A stretch of 15,242 bases of DNA, taken from assembly GCA_038224615.1 (NCBI GenBank), contig JBBRFH010000052.1:1-15242 (forward strand). Direction: 5' to 3'. Source of the stretch: JBBRFH01 sp038224615. GTDB lineage: Bacteria > Planctomycetota > Phycisphaerae > Tepidisphaerales > Tepidisphaeraceae. Under the pieces are notes generated by a model. The model saw only the letters and a program-made list of their open reading frames with translations. It searched no databases and was not told where the DNA came from. The translations under genes and the position numbers were made by a program. Shown piece after piece: positions 1 through 7,009 of the stretch. The number at the start of each line of letters is the position of its first letter. Positions within the stretch are counted from its first letter, which is position 1.

Positions 1-666
1 GAATCCGCCGTTCAGTTATCGCTGGGACTCCAACGAGGCGATGGGCGAGGACGTGCGGTTCAACAGCCACGGGCTGGCCCCCAAGAGCGCGGCCGACTTC
101 GCGTTCCTGCTGCACGGGTTTCACTACTTAAAGGACGAAGGGGTGATGGCGATCATCCTGCCGCGGCTGATTTATATAGGGGCGTGCTGTTCCGCGGCGG
201 GGCCGAAGAACGCATCCGCACCAAGCTGCTGAAGGATGGGCACATCGACACGGTGATCGGATTGCCGGCGAACCTGTTCTACTCCACCGGCATTCCCGTG
301 TGCATTCTGGTGCTGAAAAAGTGCAAGAAGCCGGATGACGTGCTGTTCATCAATGCGGCCGAGCATTTCGAGAAGGGCAAGCGGCAGAACCAACTGACGG
401 ACGCGCACATTGAAAAGATCATCCAGACCTACCAGAAGCGGCCGAAGCAGATCGAACGATACGCCCGCCGGGTGGGGATGAAGGAGATCGAAGCCAACGA
501 CTTCAACCTGAACATTTCGCGGTATGTGAGCACGGCGGAGGATGAGGCGGAGATTGACCTGGCGGCGACGCATCGGGAACTGATGAAGATTGAGGGCGAT
601 ATCCAGACGGCGACGAAAAAGCACAATGAATTCTTGCGCGAGCTCCGCTTGCCCCCGTTGCCATAG
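1..666 (+). pseudogene. hsdM: Type I restriction-modification DNA methylase subunit (HsdM), 5'-truncated by window edge and frameshifted
   Basis: Adenine-N6 methyltransferase subunit of a type I restriction-modification system, which would modify host DNA with HsdS and cut foreign DNA with HsdR. The frame starting at position 2 opens with NPPFSYRW; NPPF is the catalytic motif of N6-adenine methylases. It continues through LAPKSAADFAFLLHG and GVMAIILP, ending near 163. The family's next motif, GVLFRGGAEERIR, resumes at 181 in a different frame and runs to the TAG at 664-666, including DTVIGLPANLFYSTGIPVC and ISRYVSTAEDEAEIDL. Where homologues have one residue (usually His) between LP and GVLF, there are 17 nt (164-180), a net +14 that breaks the frame. 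The 3' segment is otherwise complete and undecayed, so the break is recent or an assembly error. The upstream half lies outside the window. No hsdS or hsdR follows. Family assignment is strong; the broken state is read directly from the sequence. Confidence 0.85.
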
Positions 667-828
667 ATTGATGCTGCCGCTGCGGCAAAATGTCCACCGC
701 TCCCGATTAATGCGGGATGAATATGGGCCGATCCAGTTAATGAAGCCGTGATCGATGCAATGAGTTGCCGCAGGATTTGCTTCTCTTCTCAAACAGGCCT
801 GCCGTTTCAGGGGTCTAAGGGAGATACG

Positions 829-1010
829 ATGGACTGGCTCCGCAGACGCGAGTCGGAACTCGTACCGCAGCTCAAGCAGATGGCGCAGGTGCTTACCATC
901 GCGCCCGAGCTATTCGGATTTGACGTGCCGTTCGCGACGGCTTTCCAGGGTAAAGTAGATGCATTTGATCAGAGCTACATGGTGGCTCAGGCCGATGCCT
1001 CTCGTTCCTG
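829..1010 (+). pseudogene. Possible remnant of the N-terminal part of an unrecognised planctomycete-type protein
   Basis: An ATG at 829 has a good ribosome-binding site (AAGGGAG at 817-823, 5-nt spacing). It opens a frame starting MDWLRRRESELVPQLKQMAQ and continuing through PELFGFDVPFATAFQGKVDAF to about QADASRS near 1005. This stretch is amphipathic and helical and looks coding. It loosely resembles the short N-terminal helical region (a Y/F-G-hydrophobic stretch, then F..A...F) of several planctomycete hypothetical proteins; that resemblance is from memory. After that the frame becomes Leu/Pro/Cys-rich (SWLLLLHLLPPFCRLPSP) and runs out of frame through the following SnoaL-like gene, so coding character is lost. 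I read it as a gene whose 3' part was deleted or replaced. It could also be a chance open frame. Confidence 0.3.
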
Positions 1011-1132
1011 GCTCCTTCTTTTGCATCTGCTCCCGCCCTTCTGCCGTCTGCCCTCCCCCGATAGAATTTTTCGCTTGTCAAACCCACCTGTCCGAGGCTT
1101 CACTATGGCGGCCCCCAACCAAAGGAAACGCC

Positions 1133-1498
1133 ATGACCACGCAGCAAGTTGCCGATCGTCTCATCGCACTCTGTCGCGAGCACAAGGAACTCCAGGCGAT
1201 GGAGGAGCTGTACAGCGACGACATCGTTTCGGTCGAGTCGTTCGCCCCGCCCGGTAAATCCGCCGAGAGCAAGGGGATTGCGGCGGTCAAGGCCAAGGGC
1301 GAGTGGTGGGCCGGCGCACACACCGTCAACGCGAGCAGCGTCGAAGGCCCGCTGGTGGTCGACACGCACTTTTGCGTGAAGTTCTTCTACGACGTCACCG
1401 TCAAGGCCACCGGCGTCAACATGAAGATGAACGAGCTGGCGGTGTACGAGGTGAAGGACGGCAAGATCGTCCGCGAGCAATTCTTCTACCGCATGTAG
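1133..1498 (+). CDS. SnoaL-like / nuclear transport factor 2 fold protein
   Basis: A 121-residue single-domain protein starting MTTQQVADRLIALCREHKEL. It has the layout of small NTF2-like/SnoaL-like proteins: N-terminal helices with a LYSDDIVSVES segment (typical 'y.dd.v..e' start of the cone-shaped fold), a WWAGAHTVN helix region, and a closing beta sheet ending ELAVYEVKDGKIVREQFFYRM. Such proteins are cytoplasmic and bind small hydrophobic ligands or act as minor isomerases; nothing here identifies a substrate. The ATG at 1133 is preferred over the longer open frame (from 959) because AAAGGAAA lies just upstream (1121-1128) and homology begins here. It stands alone, with 137 nt to the next gene. 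Family call is good; the biochemical role is unknown. Confidence 0.8.
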   Translation: MTTQQVADRLIALCREHKELQAMEELYSDDIVSVESFAPPGKSAESKGIAAVKAKGEWWAGAHTVNASSVEGPLVVDTHFCVKFFYDVTVKATGVNMKMNELAVYEVKDGKIVREQFFYRM

Positions 1499-1521
1499 AA
1501 AACGTCGACGAAGCGTTGATC

Positions 1522-1561
1522 GTCGATAGTTGATGGCCAATCCGTGCTATCGACTATCGAC
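1522..1561. repeat. Small intergenic inverted/direct repeat built on GTCGATAG
   Basis: GTCGATAG at 1522-1529 is mirrored by CTATCGAC at 1547-1554, which is followed at once by an overlapping second copy at 1554-1561. A further TATCAACT a few bases on complements AGTTGATA-like sequence at the left arm. The cluster lies in the 100-nt gap after the SnoaL-like gene. It could fold as a weak hairpin in the transcript or be a relic of a dispersed repeat. No poly-T run follows, so I do not call it a terminator. Confidence 0.4.
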
Positions 1562-1635
1562 CATGCCGCTATCAACTCCTTCCTGCCCCGCCCGCGTTGC
1601 CGGTCAGCGGTGCTGCGGCTACGTTGACGCGAATC

Positions 1636-2406
1636 ATGAGTGCTCCTTCGCTTGAATCGCTGCTGGGCGTCGCCATTGAGGCGGCGCGACTCGCCGGTCA
1701 ACACACGCTGAAGTACTTCCATCGCGGCGTCGAGGTGGAGTTCAAGGCCGATCGCACGCCCGTCACCGTCGCCGACCGCGAGGCCGAGCAGATCGTTCGC
1801 GACCGCCTCCTGCGCGATTTCCCCACCCACTCGATTCTCGGCGAGGAGCACGGAATCGTCGAAGGTGATCCAGACTACCGGTGGGTGATCGACCCGATCG
1901 ACGGCACCAAGTCGTTCATCCACGGCGTGCCGCTTTACGCGACGCTGGTCGGACTGCAGGTCAAGGGGAAGCCGACCGTGGGCGTGATTTACGTCCCCGC
2001 GCTTGAGCAGATCGTCGCCGCTGCCACCGGGCACGGGTGTACGTGGAACGACAAGCCCGCGCGGGTGTCGAACGTCGGCGCGCTCGACAGTGCCCTGCTG
2101 TGCTGCTCCGACGCGGTGATGGCCGCCGACCGCAGCGGGACGTTTCTCGACCTGGCGCGGCGGTGCAATTACTCGCGCACCTGGGGCGACGCCTACGGCT
2201 ACTTCCTCGTCGCCACCGGGCGCGCGGAGATCATGCTCGATCCGAAGATGAGCCCGTGGGACTGTGCCGCGATCATCCCCGTCATCCAGGAAGCCGGCGG
2301 CTGGTGCAGCGCGTGGTCCGGCGAGGTCACCATCGACGGCAACGACCTGTTCGCCTGCAACGCCGCACTCGCCCCGCAGGTGCGGCAGATCCTCGCCGTG
2401 GGCTGA
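1636..2406 (+). CDS. hisN: Inositol-monophosphatase-family phosphatase, probably histidinol-phosphatase (HisN type)
   Basis: A 256-residue Mg2+-dependent sugar/polyol phosphatase of the IMPase superfamily. The metal-binding residues are all visible: VADREAE (Asp47), GEEHG (residues 69-73), the signature DPIDGTKSFIHG (86-97) and WDCAA (208-212). The segments TWGDAYGYFLVATGRAE and PVIQEAGGWCSAWSGE, with a late NDLFACNAAL, resemble the HisN histidinol-phosphatase branch (last-but-two step of histidine synthesis) more than inositol monophosphatase itself. Substrate choice within this family is hard to call, so inositol-phosphate, fructose-bisphosphate or PAP phosphatase remain possible. No his genes are adjacent. 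The ATG at 1636 (MSAPSLESLL) is chosen because the upstream 13 codons of the longer frame do not look like the family; no clear Shine-Dalgarno is seen. Length is typical. Confidence 0.85.
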   Translation: MSAPSLESLLGVAIEAARLAGQHTLKYFHRGVEVEFKADRTPVTVADREAEQIVRDRLLRDFPTHSILGEEHGIVEGDPDYRWVIDPIDGTKSFIHGVPLYATLVGLQVKGKPTVGVIYVPALEQIVAAATGHGCTWNDKPARVSNVGALDSALLCCSDAVMAADRSGTFLDLARRCNYSRTWGDAYGYFLVATGRAEIMLDPKMSPWDCAAIIPVIQEAGGWCSAWSGEVTIDGNDLFACNAALAPQVRQILAVG

Positions 2407-2505
2407 AGCCCCGCTCCCGCGCGACCTACTGTTTGTGTGCGGTGTACGTTGCGCGCTTCATAGACTCCGGCGCCCGCTCCGTTTGACTGTACACGCTGGC
2501 GCGTT

Positions 2506-3297
2506 ATGCACTGTGGCATGTCCGAGCGCGACTGCCTGCTCTTTCGTCCTTCGGTGTTCGCGCTCTCCCAGCGTGATACGATCGCGGATGAATCACAGCG
2601 TCCGATTGTCTGGGTGCATCGGCGGCGTCCGGTGGTGTTGACGACGCTGGCGGCGTTGGCGGCGATGGCGATCGTCGGCATTGCGGGGTTTCAGATCTAT
2701 CCGTACGTCGTCGAACTGATTGAGTGGAATCTCAAGACATCGTTCGAGATATTATCTGCGCCGACGATGACGCCGAGCACGCTGATCGTGATAGCGCTGC
2801 TGGCGATCGCTACGAGCTGGGCCGTCGCGACGTTGATCGCGCCGCGACACCGGTTCGACTTCTATCGCGACGCGGCTCACACCGACAAGCTCATCGAACT
2901 TGAGCAGGACGGGCGTTGGCAGTTCGTCGTCGCGACCTATTCGCTGCGCGATCCCGACGGCAACGTGCTGGCAAGGTTCCGGCGCAATCGCGTGCTAGGC
3001 CTGCTGTGCGACCGCTGGACCGTGACCACGCCCGACGGCGGAACGATCGTCTGCCATGCCAGTGAAGGACCGATCGCACTGGCGCCGCTGCGGCACTTGC
3101 TGGGCACGCTGGACGGGTTGCTGCGCACGAACACGACGATCCACACCGCCGACGCGCGCCGCGACACGCTCGGCCGGTTCGATCGCCGGCGGCTCGTCAT
3201 CGACCGTCGCATGCTTGACCTCACCGCCGACCCGACCCGCACGCTCGATCGCCGTGTCGCGGTGGCGCTCGGCGCGTTGCTCAACGAAGTCGAATGA
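2506..3297 (+). CDS. Two-helix membrane protein with a tubby/LURP-one-like C-terminal domain (unknown function)
   Basis: Up to 263 residues. Two clear transmembrane segments lie at about residues 43-63 (VVLTTLAALAAMAIVGIAGF) and 91-111 (STLIVIALLAIATSWAVATL). The cytoplasmic tail that follows contains DPDGNVLARFRRNRVLGLLCD and then RWTVTTPDGGTIVC. This pattern of alternating 'D..G..la.f.r....l.. .W.v..pdG..i' strands recalls the tubby-like barrel of phospholipid scramblase and LURP-one-related proteins; that is a pattern impression, not a search result. The tail ends in an Arg/Asp-rich stretch (TLGRFDRRRLVIDRRMLDL). The start is uncertain: ATG at 2506 or 2518 (MSERDCLLF), neither with a convincing ribosome-binding site. 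It follows the phosphatase by about 100 nt and may be transcribed alone. Function not recognised. Confidence 0.65.
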   Translation: MHCGMSERDCLLFRPSVFALSQRDTIADESQRPIVWVHRRRPVVLTTLAALAAMAIVGIAGFQIYPYVVELIEWNLKTSFEILSAPTMTPSTLIVIALLAIATSWAVATLIAPRHRFDFYRDAAHTDKLIELEQDGRWQFVVATYSLRDPDGNVLARFRRNRVLGLLCDRWTVTTPDGGTIVCHASEGPIALAPLRHLLGTLDGLLRTNTTIHTADARRDTLGRFDRRRLVIDRRMLDLTADPTRTLDRRVAVALGALLNEVE

Positions 3298-3330
3298 CGT
3301 CGTCCGGCGACAAATCCCTGTCATCGCGCC

Positions 3331-3356
3331 TGTCATCCTGAACGAAGTGAAGAATC
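3331..3356 (+). repeat. Solo arm of the TGTCATCCTGA...GAAGGATC intergenic repeat family
   Basis: TGTCATCCTGAACGAAGTGA followed by AGAATC matches the arms of the long inverted repeats at 5647-5783 and 12078-12219, with small differences (AGAATC in place of AGGATC). No inverted partner is found within the 3298-3513 gap, so this is a single arm. It lies between two genes on the same strand. The rest of this gap holds no gene I can support. Confidence 0.65.
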
Positions 3357-3513
3357 GACTGCCAGCGGCGAGGCGCAATTGAACACCGAAGACCCGGATT
3401 CCAGCACACGCGCATGCTAAAGTTCCCGTGCGTCATTTCTTAACGTCGCTAACTGTAAGACCCCCGCACGCAACGTTGCCACGCGCGTCGATCGCGCCGA
3501 TACTGGGCGCACT

Positions 3514-3864
3514 ATGTCGATGTTCGATGCACTCAAAGGACTCGGAAATCTCCCCGGACTCATGGCCAAAGCCAAGGAGATGCAGGAGAAGATGAAGGCG
3601 TTTCAGGAGCAGTTGGCGCAACGCCAATTCAGCTCCGACGCTGCCGCCGGTGCGGTGACGGCGATCGTCAACGGGCGGATGGAGCTAATCAAGATCCGCA
3701 TCGACAAGACCAAGCTCGACCCGAACGACACCGAGTTGCTCGAGGACGTGATCGTGGCCGCCGTCGTCAGCGCCCAGGCGAAGGCGGCGGCGACGATCCA
3801 GCAGGAAATGGGCAAGATGAGCGCCGACCTCGGGCTTCCCCCGGGCGCGCTGCCGGGCATGTGA
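3514..3864 (+). CDS. ybaB: YbaB/EbfC-family nucleoid-associated protein
   Basis: A 116-residue small DNA-binding protein that forms a 'tweezer' dimer and coats the chromosome. The N-terminal half, MSMFDALKGLGNLPGLMAKA, is followed by a charged helix (KEMQEKMKAFQEQLAQRQFS). The conserved beta core comes next, AAGAVTAIVNGRMELIKIRI, then LLEDVIVAAVVSAQAKA and a GLPPGALPGM tail; this is the family pattern throughout. Typical bacterial context is dnaX-ybaB-recR; neither partner is next to it here, so the locus is orphaned. The ATG at 3514 is the only start fitting the family. No obvious Shine-Dalgarno is seen upstream. Confidence 0.93.
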   Translation: MSMFDALKGLGNLPGLMAKAKEMQEKMKAFQEQLAQRQFSSDAAAGAVTAIVNGRMELIKIRIDKTKLDPNDTELLEDVIVAAVVSAQAKAAATIQQEMGKMSADLGLPPGALPGM

Positions 3865-3982
3865 TCGGCGTGCGACGCATCGGTCCAGACCGATAAGACG
3901 CCGCCCCGATCGACATCCGTCGGTCGCCGAACCATCGCCCGATTGCAGGGCACAACTCGCGCGCCATGCGACATTTACTCGC

Positions 3983-5587
3983 ATGACAAAGGGTAATTCC
4001 TTACCCCGACTCGCCGCACAACCACGCCGCAGTAAGTCGATAGCAATGGCAATGACTATCGGCGCGAAGATCATCCTTGTGTCCATTGGGGCTGTCGGCA
4101 TCACGGTCGGCACGGCGTTATTGATCCAGCGGAGCGTCATCCGCAGTCACGCCGTCGAAGAAACCAAATCTTCCATGGCCGCCGGCATCGCGCAGGCGGA
4201 GCAGATCCGCGACATGGTCTCGGCGCTGAACGCGGGCGGCGTGATCGACCAGAAGCGATTGCTGGCCGATTCCAAGCACGGGAACACCGAACTGCGGCAG
4301 ACGATGCTCTACAAATCGCTGCCCATCGTCGCGGCGTGGCAGGCGCTCGAGCAGTTCAGCAAGGCCCAGCACCTCGGCTTCCGAATCGTCAAAGGCCAGG
4401 CGCGCAACACCGATAACGAACCGCGCCCCGAGGAGTTGCCCATTCTCGACGCCCTTGAGCAAGGCGGGCAGCCGGACTACGCGCGGATCGACTCCGCCGC
4501 CAATACGCTCACTTTCGCCAAGCCGATCAAATTGTCGCAGGACTGCCTGACCTGCCACGGCGACCCCAAGAACAGCCTCACCGGCGACGGCCGCGATACG
4601 CTGGGCTTCACAATGGAAAACTGGAACGTCGGCGAGGTCCACGGCGCGTTCGTGCTGACGGCGGACCTGTCGCGCGTCGACCCAGTGGTGCAGGCGGGCG
4701 TCCGCGACACGCTCATCTGGATGACGCCGATGACTCTCGGCATCGTTGCGCTGGTCTTCCTGGTAAATCGGTCGCTGATCGTCCGCCCGTTGTCGCGCGT
4801 GATCGAAGTGCTGGCCAACACGTCCAGCGAGACCGCCAAGGCCGGCGGGCAAATCGCCGAGGCCAGCCAGGTGCTCGCCCAGGGTGCCAGCGAGCAGGCG
4901 GCGAGCCTGGAGGAGACGTCGGCGTCGCTGCAGGAGATGGGCGGCATGGTCCGCCGCAATGCAGACAGTGCATCCCGCGCCGCGACATTGACGACCGAAG
5001 CCCAGACCGCCGCGGCGCGGGGCGACTCGTCGATGAAAAAAATGCGCAGCACCATCGACCAGATCCAGACCGCCACCACCGACACCGCCAAGATCATCAA
5101 GGTGATTAACGAGATCGCCTTCCAGACGAACCTGCTGGCGTTGAACGCCGCGGTGGAAGCGGCCCGCGCAGGTGAAGCCGGCAAGGGGTTCGCAGTGGTC
5201 GCCGAGGAAGTGCGGGCGCTGGCGCTGCGTAGCGCCGACGCCGCGAACAATACGGCGTCGCTGATCGAGGGTTCGCTGACCAGCGCGCGTCAAGGCGTGG
5301 CGATGGCGCAGGAAGTCGAATCAGTGCTGAGCGAGATCCGCACCACCAGCGACCAGTCCAGCACGGTCGTCCGCGAGATCGCCGCCGCCAGCCGCGAGCA
5401 GGCGACGGGCATCGGCACGTTGACGACGGCGATGTCGCAGATGGACACTGTGACCCAACACAACGCCGCCAGCGCCGAGGAAACCGCCGCCGCCAGTGCC
5501 CAGATGGCCGAGCAGTCGACGAAGCTGCGGCACGCGATCGCCGACCTGCAGACCATGGCGACCGGTCGCAGCGCTGTCGCGGCGTAA
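3983..5587 (+). CDS. Methyl-accepting chemotaxis protein with a c-type-heme (Tll0287-like/DUF3365) periplasmic sensor
   Basis: A 534-residue transmembrane chemoreceptor. TM1 is at about residues 25-49. A ~190-residue periplasmic domain contains CLTCH (Cys188, Cys191, His192), the covalent c-heme attachment motif, in the context SQDCLTCHGDP, typical of Tll0287-like/DUF3365 sensors. TM2 is at about 244-264. The cytoplasmic part is a long coiled coil with the near-invariant MCP tip EIAFQTNLLALNAAVEAARA (about 376 onward) that contacts CheA/CheW. Between TM2 and the coiled coil there is only RPLSRVIEVL, much shorter than a usual ~50-residue HAMP domain. The C-terminus ends ATGRSAVAA, without a CheR/CheB-tethering pentapeptide. 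It probably senses redox state, oxygen or NO through the haem, by inference from the domain. ATG at 4046 or 4052 (MTIGAKIILV) is an equally plausible start. No che genes are adjacent. Confidence 0.92.
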   Translation: MTKGNSLPRLAAQPRRSKSIAMAMTIGAKIILVSIGAVGITVGTALLIQRSVIRSHAVEETKSSMAAGIAQAEQIRDMVSALNAGGVIDQKRLLADSKHGNTELRQTMLYKSLPIVAAWQALEQFSKAQHLGFRIVKGQARNTDNEPRPEELPILDALEQGGQPDYARIDSAANTLTFAKPIKLSQDCLTCHGDPKNSLTGDGRDTLGFTMENWNVGEVHGAFVLTADLSRVDPVVQAGVRDTLIWMTPMTLGIVALVFLVNRSLIVRPLSRVIEVLANTSSETAKAGGQIAEASQVLAQGASEQAASLEETSASLQEMGGMVRRNADSASRAATLTTEAQTAAARGDSSMKKMRSTIDQIQTATTDTAKIIKVINEIAFQTNLLALNAAVEAARAGEAGKGFAVVAEEVRALALRSADAANNTASLIEGSLTSARQGVAMAQEVESVLSEIRTTSDQSSTVVREIAAASREQATGIGTLTTAMSQMDTVTQHNAASAEETAAASAQMAEQSTKLRHAIADLQTMATGRSAVAA

Positions 5588-5646
5588 TCGCCGCGCCCGA
5601 CATGACGCCGCGATCGAGGTGACGTCAGTCGTGCGCATCACTGCCT

Positions 5647-5783
5647 TGTCATCCTGAACGCCGTGAAGGATCTGCTCGCCGCGTGAAGGCCCAATCGAAA
5701 AACGCGATCGAGTTGGCGAGCCGGCCGGCGCGTCGGAGAGCCTTCACGCCGCCAGTAGATCCTTCACTGCGTTCAGGATGACA
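5647..5783. repeat. 137-bp long inverted-repeat element between convergent genes (TGTCATCCTGA family)
   Basis: The left arm, 5647-5673, begins TGTCATCCTGAACGCCGTGA and ends AGGATCT. The right arm, 5757-5783, is its reverse complement with one mismatch in 27. Inside the 83-nt spacer a second inverted pair, GCGTGAAGGC (5681-5690) and GCCTTCACGC (5740-5749), extends the palindrome. Each arm is itself a weak palindrome (ATCCT...AGGAT). It fills the gap between the stop of the chemoreceptor (5587) and the stop of asd (5794, minus strand), so it could act as a bidirectional transcription terminator. It could equally be a small non-autonomous mobile or REP-like element tolerated there. Confidence 0.8.
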
Positions 5784-5793
5784 GGGTAATCCG

Positions 5794-6795
5794 TCAGACC
5801 AGCTTCTCTGCGATCTGCACGGCGTTGGTCGCGGCGCCTTTGCGGATCTGGTCGCCGGCGACGAACAGTTCAATGCCGCGGCCGTCGTCGCGCGAGATGT
5901 CCTGGCGGATGCGACCGACGAGGACCAAATCCTGGCCGCTGGCTTCGAGCGGCATGGGGAAGTGGTTCTTGTTCACGTCGTCGACGATCCGCACGCCGGG
6001 CGCCTTGCTGAGCAGCGCGCGCACCTCGTCAGGCGTGATTGGCTGGGTGAACTCCAGGTTGATGCTCTCGCAATGCGCCCGCGGGATCGGCACGCGGATG
6101 CAGGTGGCGGCGATCATGATCTTGGCGTCGCCGAAGATCTTGCGCGTCTCCTTGACCATCTTCATCTCCTCTTCGTTGTAGCCTTCGGCGCCGATCGCCG
6201 TGTTGTGGCTGAAGAGGTTGTTGACGATCTGGTGCGGGAATTTTTCCTTGGTGACCTCAAGCCCCGCGGCCGCCTGCTTCTGCTGATTTTCAAGTTCGTA
6301 CAAGCCCCACGCGCCCGCGCCGCTGACGGCTTGATAGGTGCTGACGACGATGCGCTTGATGCGGTTTGCCTGGTGCAGCGGCCAGACCGGCACGTTCATG
6401 ATGATCGTGCTGCAGTTGGGGTTGGCGATCAGCCCGTTGTGCTTGTGGATCGCCTCGGGGTTCACTTCCGGCACGACCAGCGGCACGCCGTCCTTCATGC
6501 GGAACGCGGACGAGTTGTCGACGACGACCGCGCCGGCCTTGACTGCGCTGGGCCCGAACTCCTTGGAGATCGACCCGCCGGCGCTGAACAGCGCGATCTG
6601 GATGTCCTTGAAGCTGTCGTGCGTGAGAGCTTCGATGATGTAGGTCTGGCCTTTGAACGTCGCGGTCTTGCCGGCGCTGCGCGCCGAGGCCAGCAACTTG
6701 AGGGTCTTGATCGGAAAATTGCGCTCCGCCAGTACGTTCAGGAATTCCTGCCCGACGGCCCCGGTAGCGCCCACGACGGCAACATTAACGGCCAT
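5794..6795 (-). CDS. asd: Aspartate-semialdehyde dehydrogenase
   Basis: A 333-residue cytoplasmic enzyme that reduces beta-aspartyl phosphate to aspartate semialdehyde with NADPH. This is the branch point to lysine/diaminopimelate, threonine and methionine, and diaminopimelate feeds peptidoglycan. It shows the N-terminal NADP-binding loop VVGATGAVG (residues 8-15), the catalytic cysteine in NPNCSTI (Cys128), the substrate-binding AVSGAGAWG segment, and RVPIPRAHCES with the conserved Arg234/His241 pair. Length and order match the bacterial family. The ATG at 6795 is chosen because homology starts there and ATGGAGCG, a Shine-Dalgarno-like GGAG about 8 nt upstream, precedes it; the longer frame to 6876 has no family similarity. 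It is convergent with the chemoreceptor and about 215 nt downstream of the Uma2-family gene. An inverted-repeat element lies just upstream of its start. Confidence 0.95.
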   Translation of the reverse strand: MAVNVAVVGATGAVGQEFLNVLAERNFPIKTLKLLASARSAGKTATFKGQTYIIEALTHDSFKDIQIALFSAGGSISKEFGPSAVKAGAVVVDNSSAFRMKDGVPLVVPEVNPEAIHKHNGLIANPNCSTIIMNVPVWPLHQANRIKRIVVSTYQAVSGAGAWGLYELENQQKQAAAGLEVTKEKFPHQIVNNLFSHNTAIGAEGYNEEEMKMVKETRKIFGDAKIMIAATCIRVPIPRAHCESINLEFTQPITPDEVRALLSKAPGVRIVDDVNKNHFPMPLEASGQDLVLVGRIRQDISRDDGRGIELFVAGDQIRKGAATNAVQIAEKLV

Positions 6796-6818
6796 GACAC
6801 ACGCTCCATAAAACAAGA

Positions 6819-6956
6819 TGAGCAACAGACTTCGGATGACTTTCACGCACGATTTTGGCGACTCAAACGACAACAAACAACGTCCACGGCACCGGCCGGG
6901 GCGTCATTTCGTCGTCGTTTTGCGCTTCGTCGTGGTCATCAGGTGTCTGTTGCTCA
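6819..6956. repeat. 138-bp imperfect inverted repeat upstream of asd
   Basis: TGAGCAACAGAC (6819-6830) is perfectly mirrored by GTCTGTTGCTCA (6945-6956). After four mostly mismatched bases the arms match again (GATGAC 6835-6840, GTCATC 6935-6940), giving 19 of 22 paired positions. The spacer is rich in short CAAC/CGTCGT words. It starts 24 nt upstream of the asd ATG on the minus strand and so may lie in the asd leader or act as the Uma2 gene's terminator. Its arms do not resemble the TGTCATCCTGA family. No gene is supported in the 6796-7009 gap. Confidence 0.55.
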
Positions 6957-7009
6957 GGATCAATTCGAGCCGTGCAGTATGTCAAAATCGGCCAAATCCC
7001 GCAACCCTG

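Noticed and set aside
172..792. 206-codon minus-strand frame opposite hsdM
   Set aside because: Antisense shadow of the hsdM 3' segment, which carries clear family motifs.
748..1257. 169-codon frame running through the gap and into the SnoaL-like gene
   Set aside because: Only the part from 829 to about 1010 looks coding; the 3' part is an out-of-frame reading of the SnoaL-like gene.
3331..3356. Attachment site or tRNA-end remnant
   Set aside because: The sequence matches the dispersed arm family at two other intergenic sites, and no tRNA or integrase is visible in the window.
4118..5293. 391-codon minus-strand open frame opposite the chemoreceptor
   Set aside because: Antisense shadow; low-complexity Arg/Gly/Leu composition, while the opposite strand encodes an unmistakable MCP.
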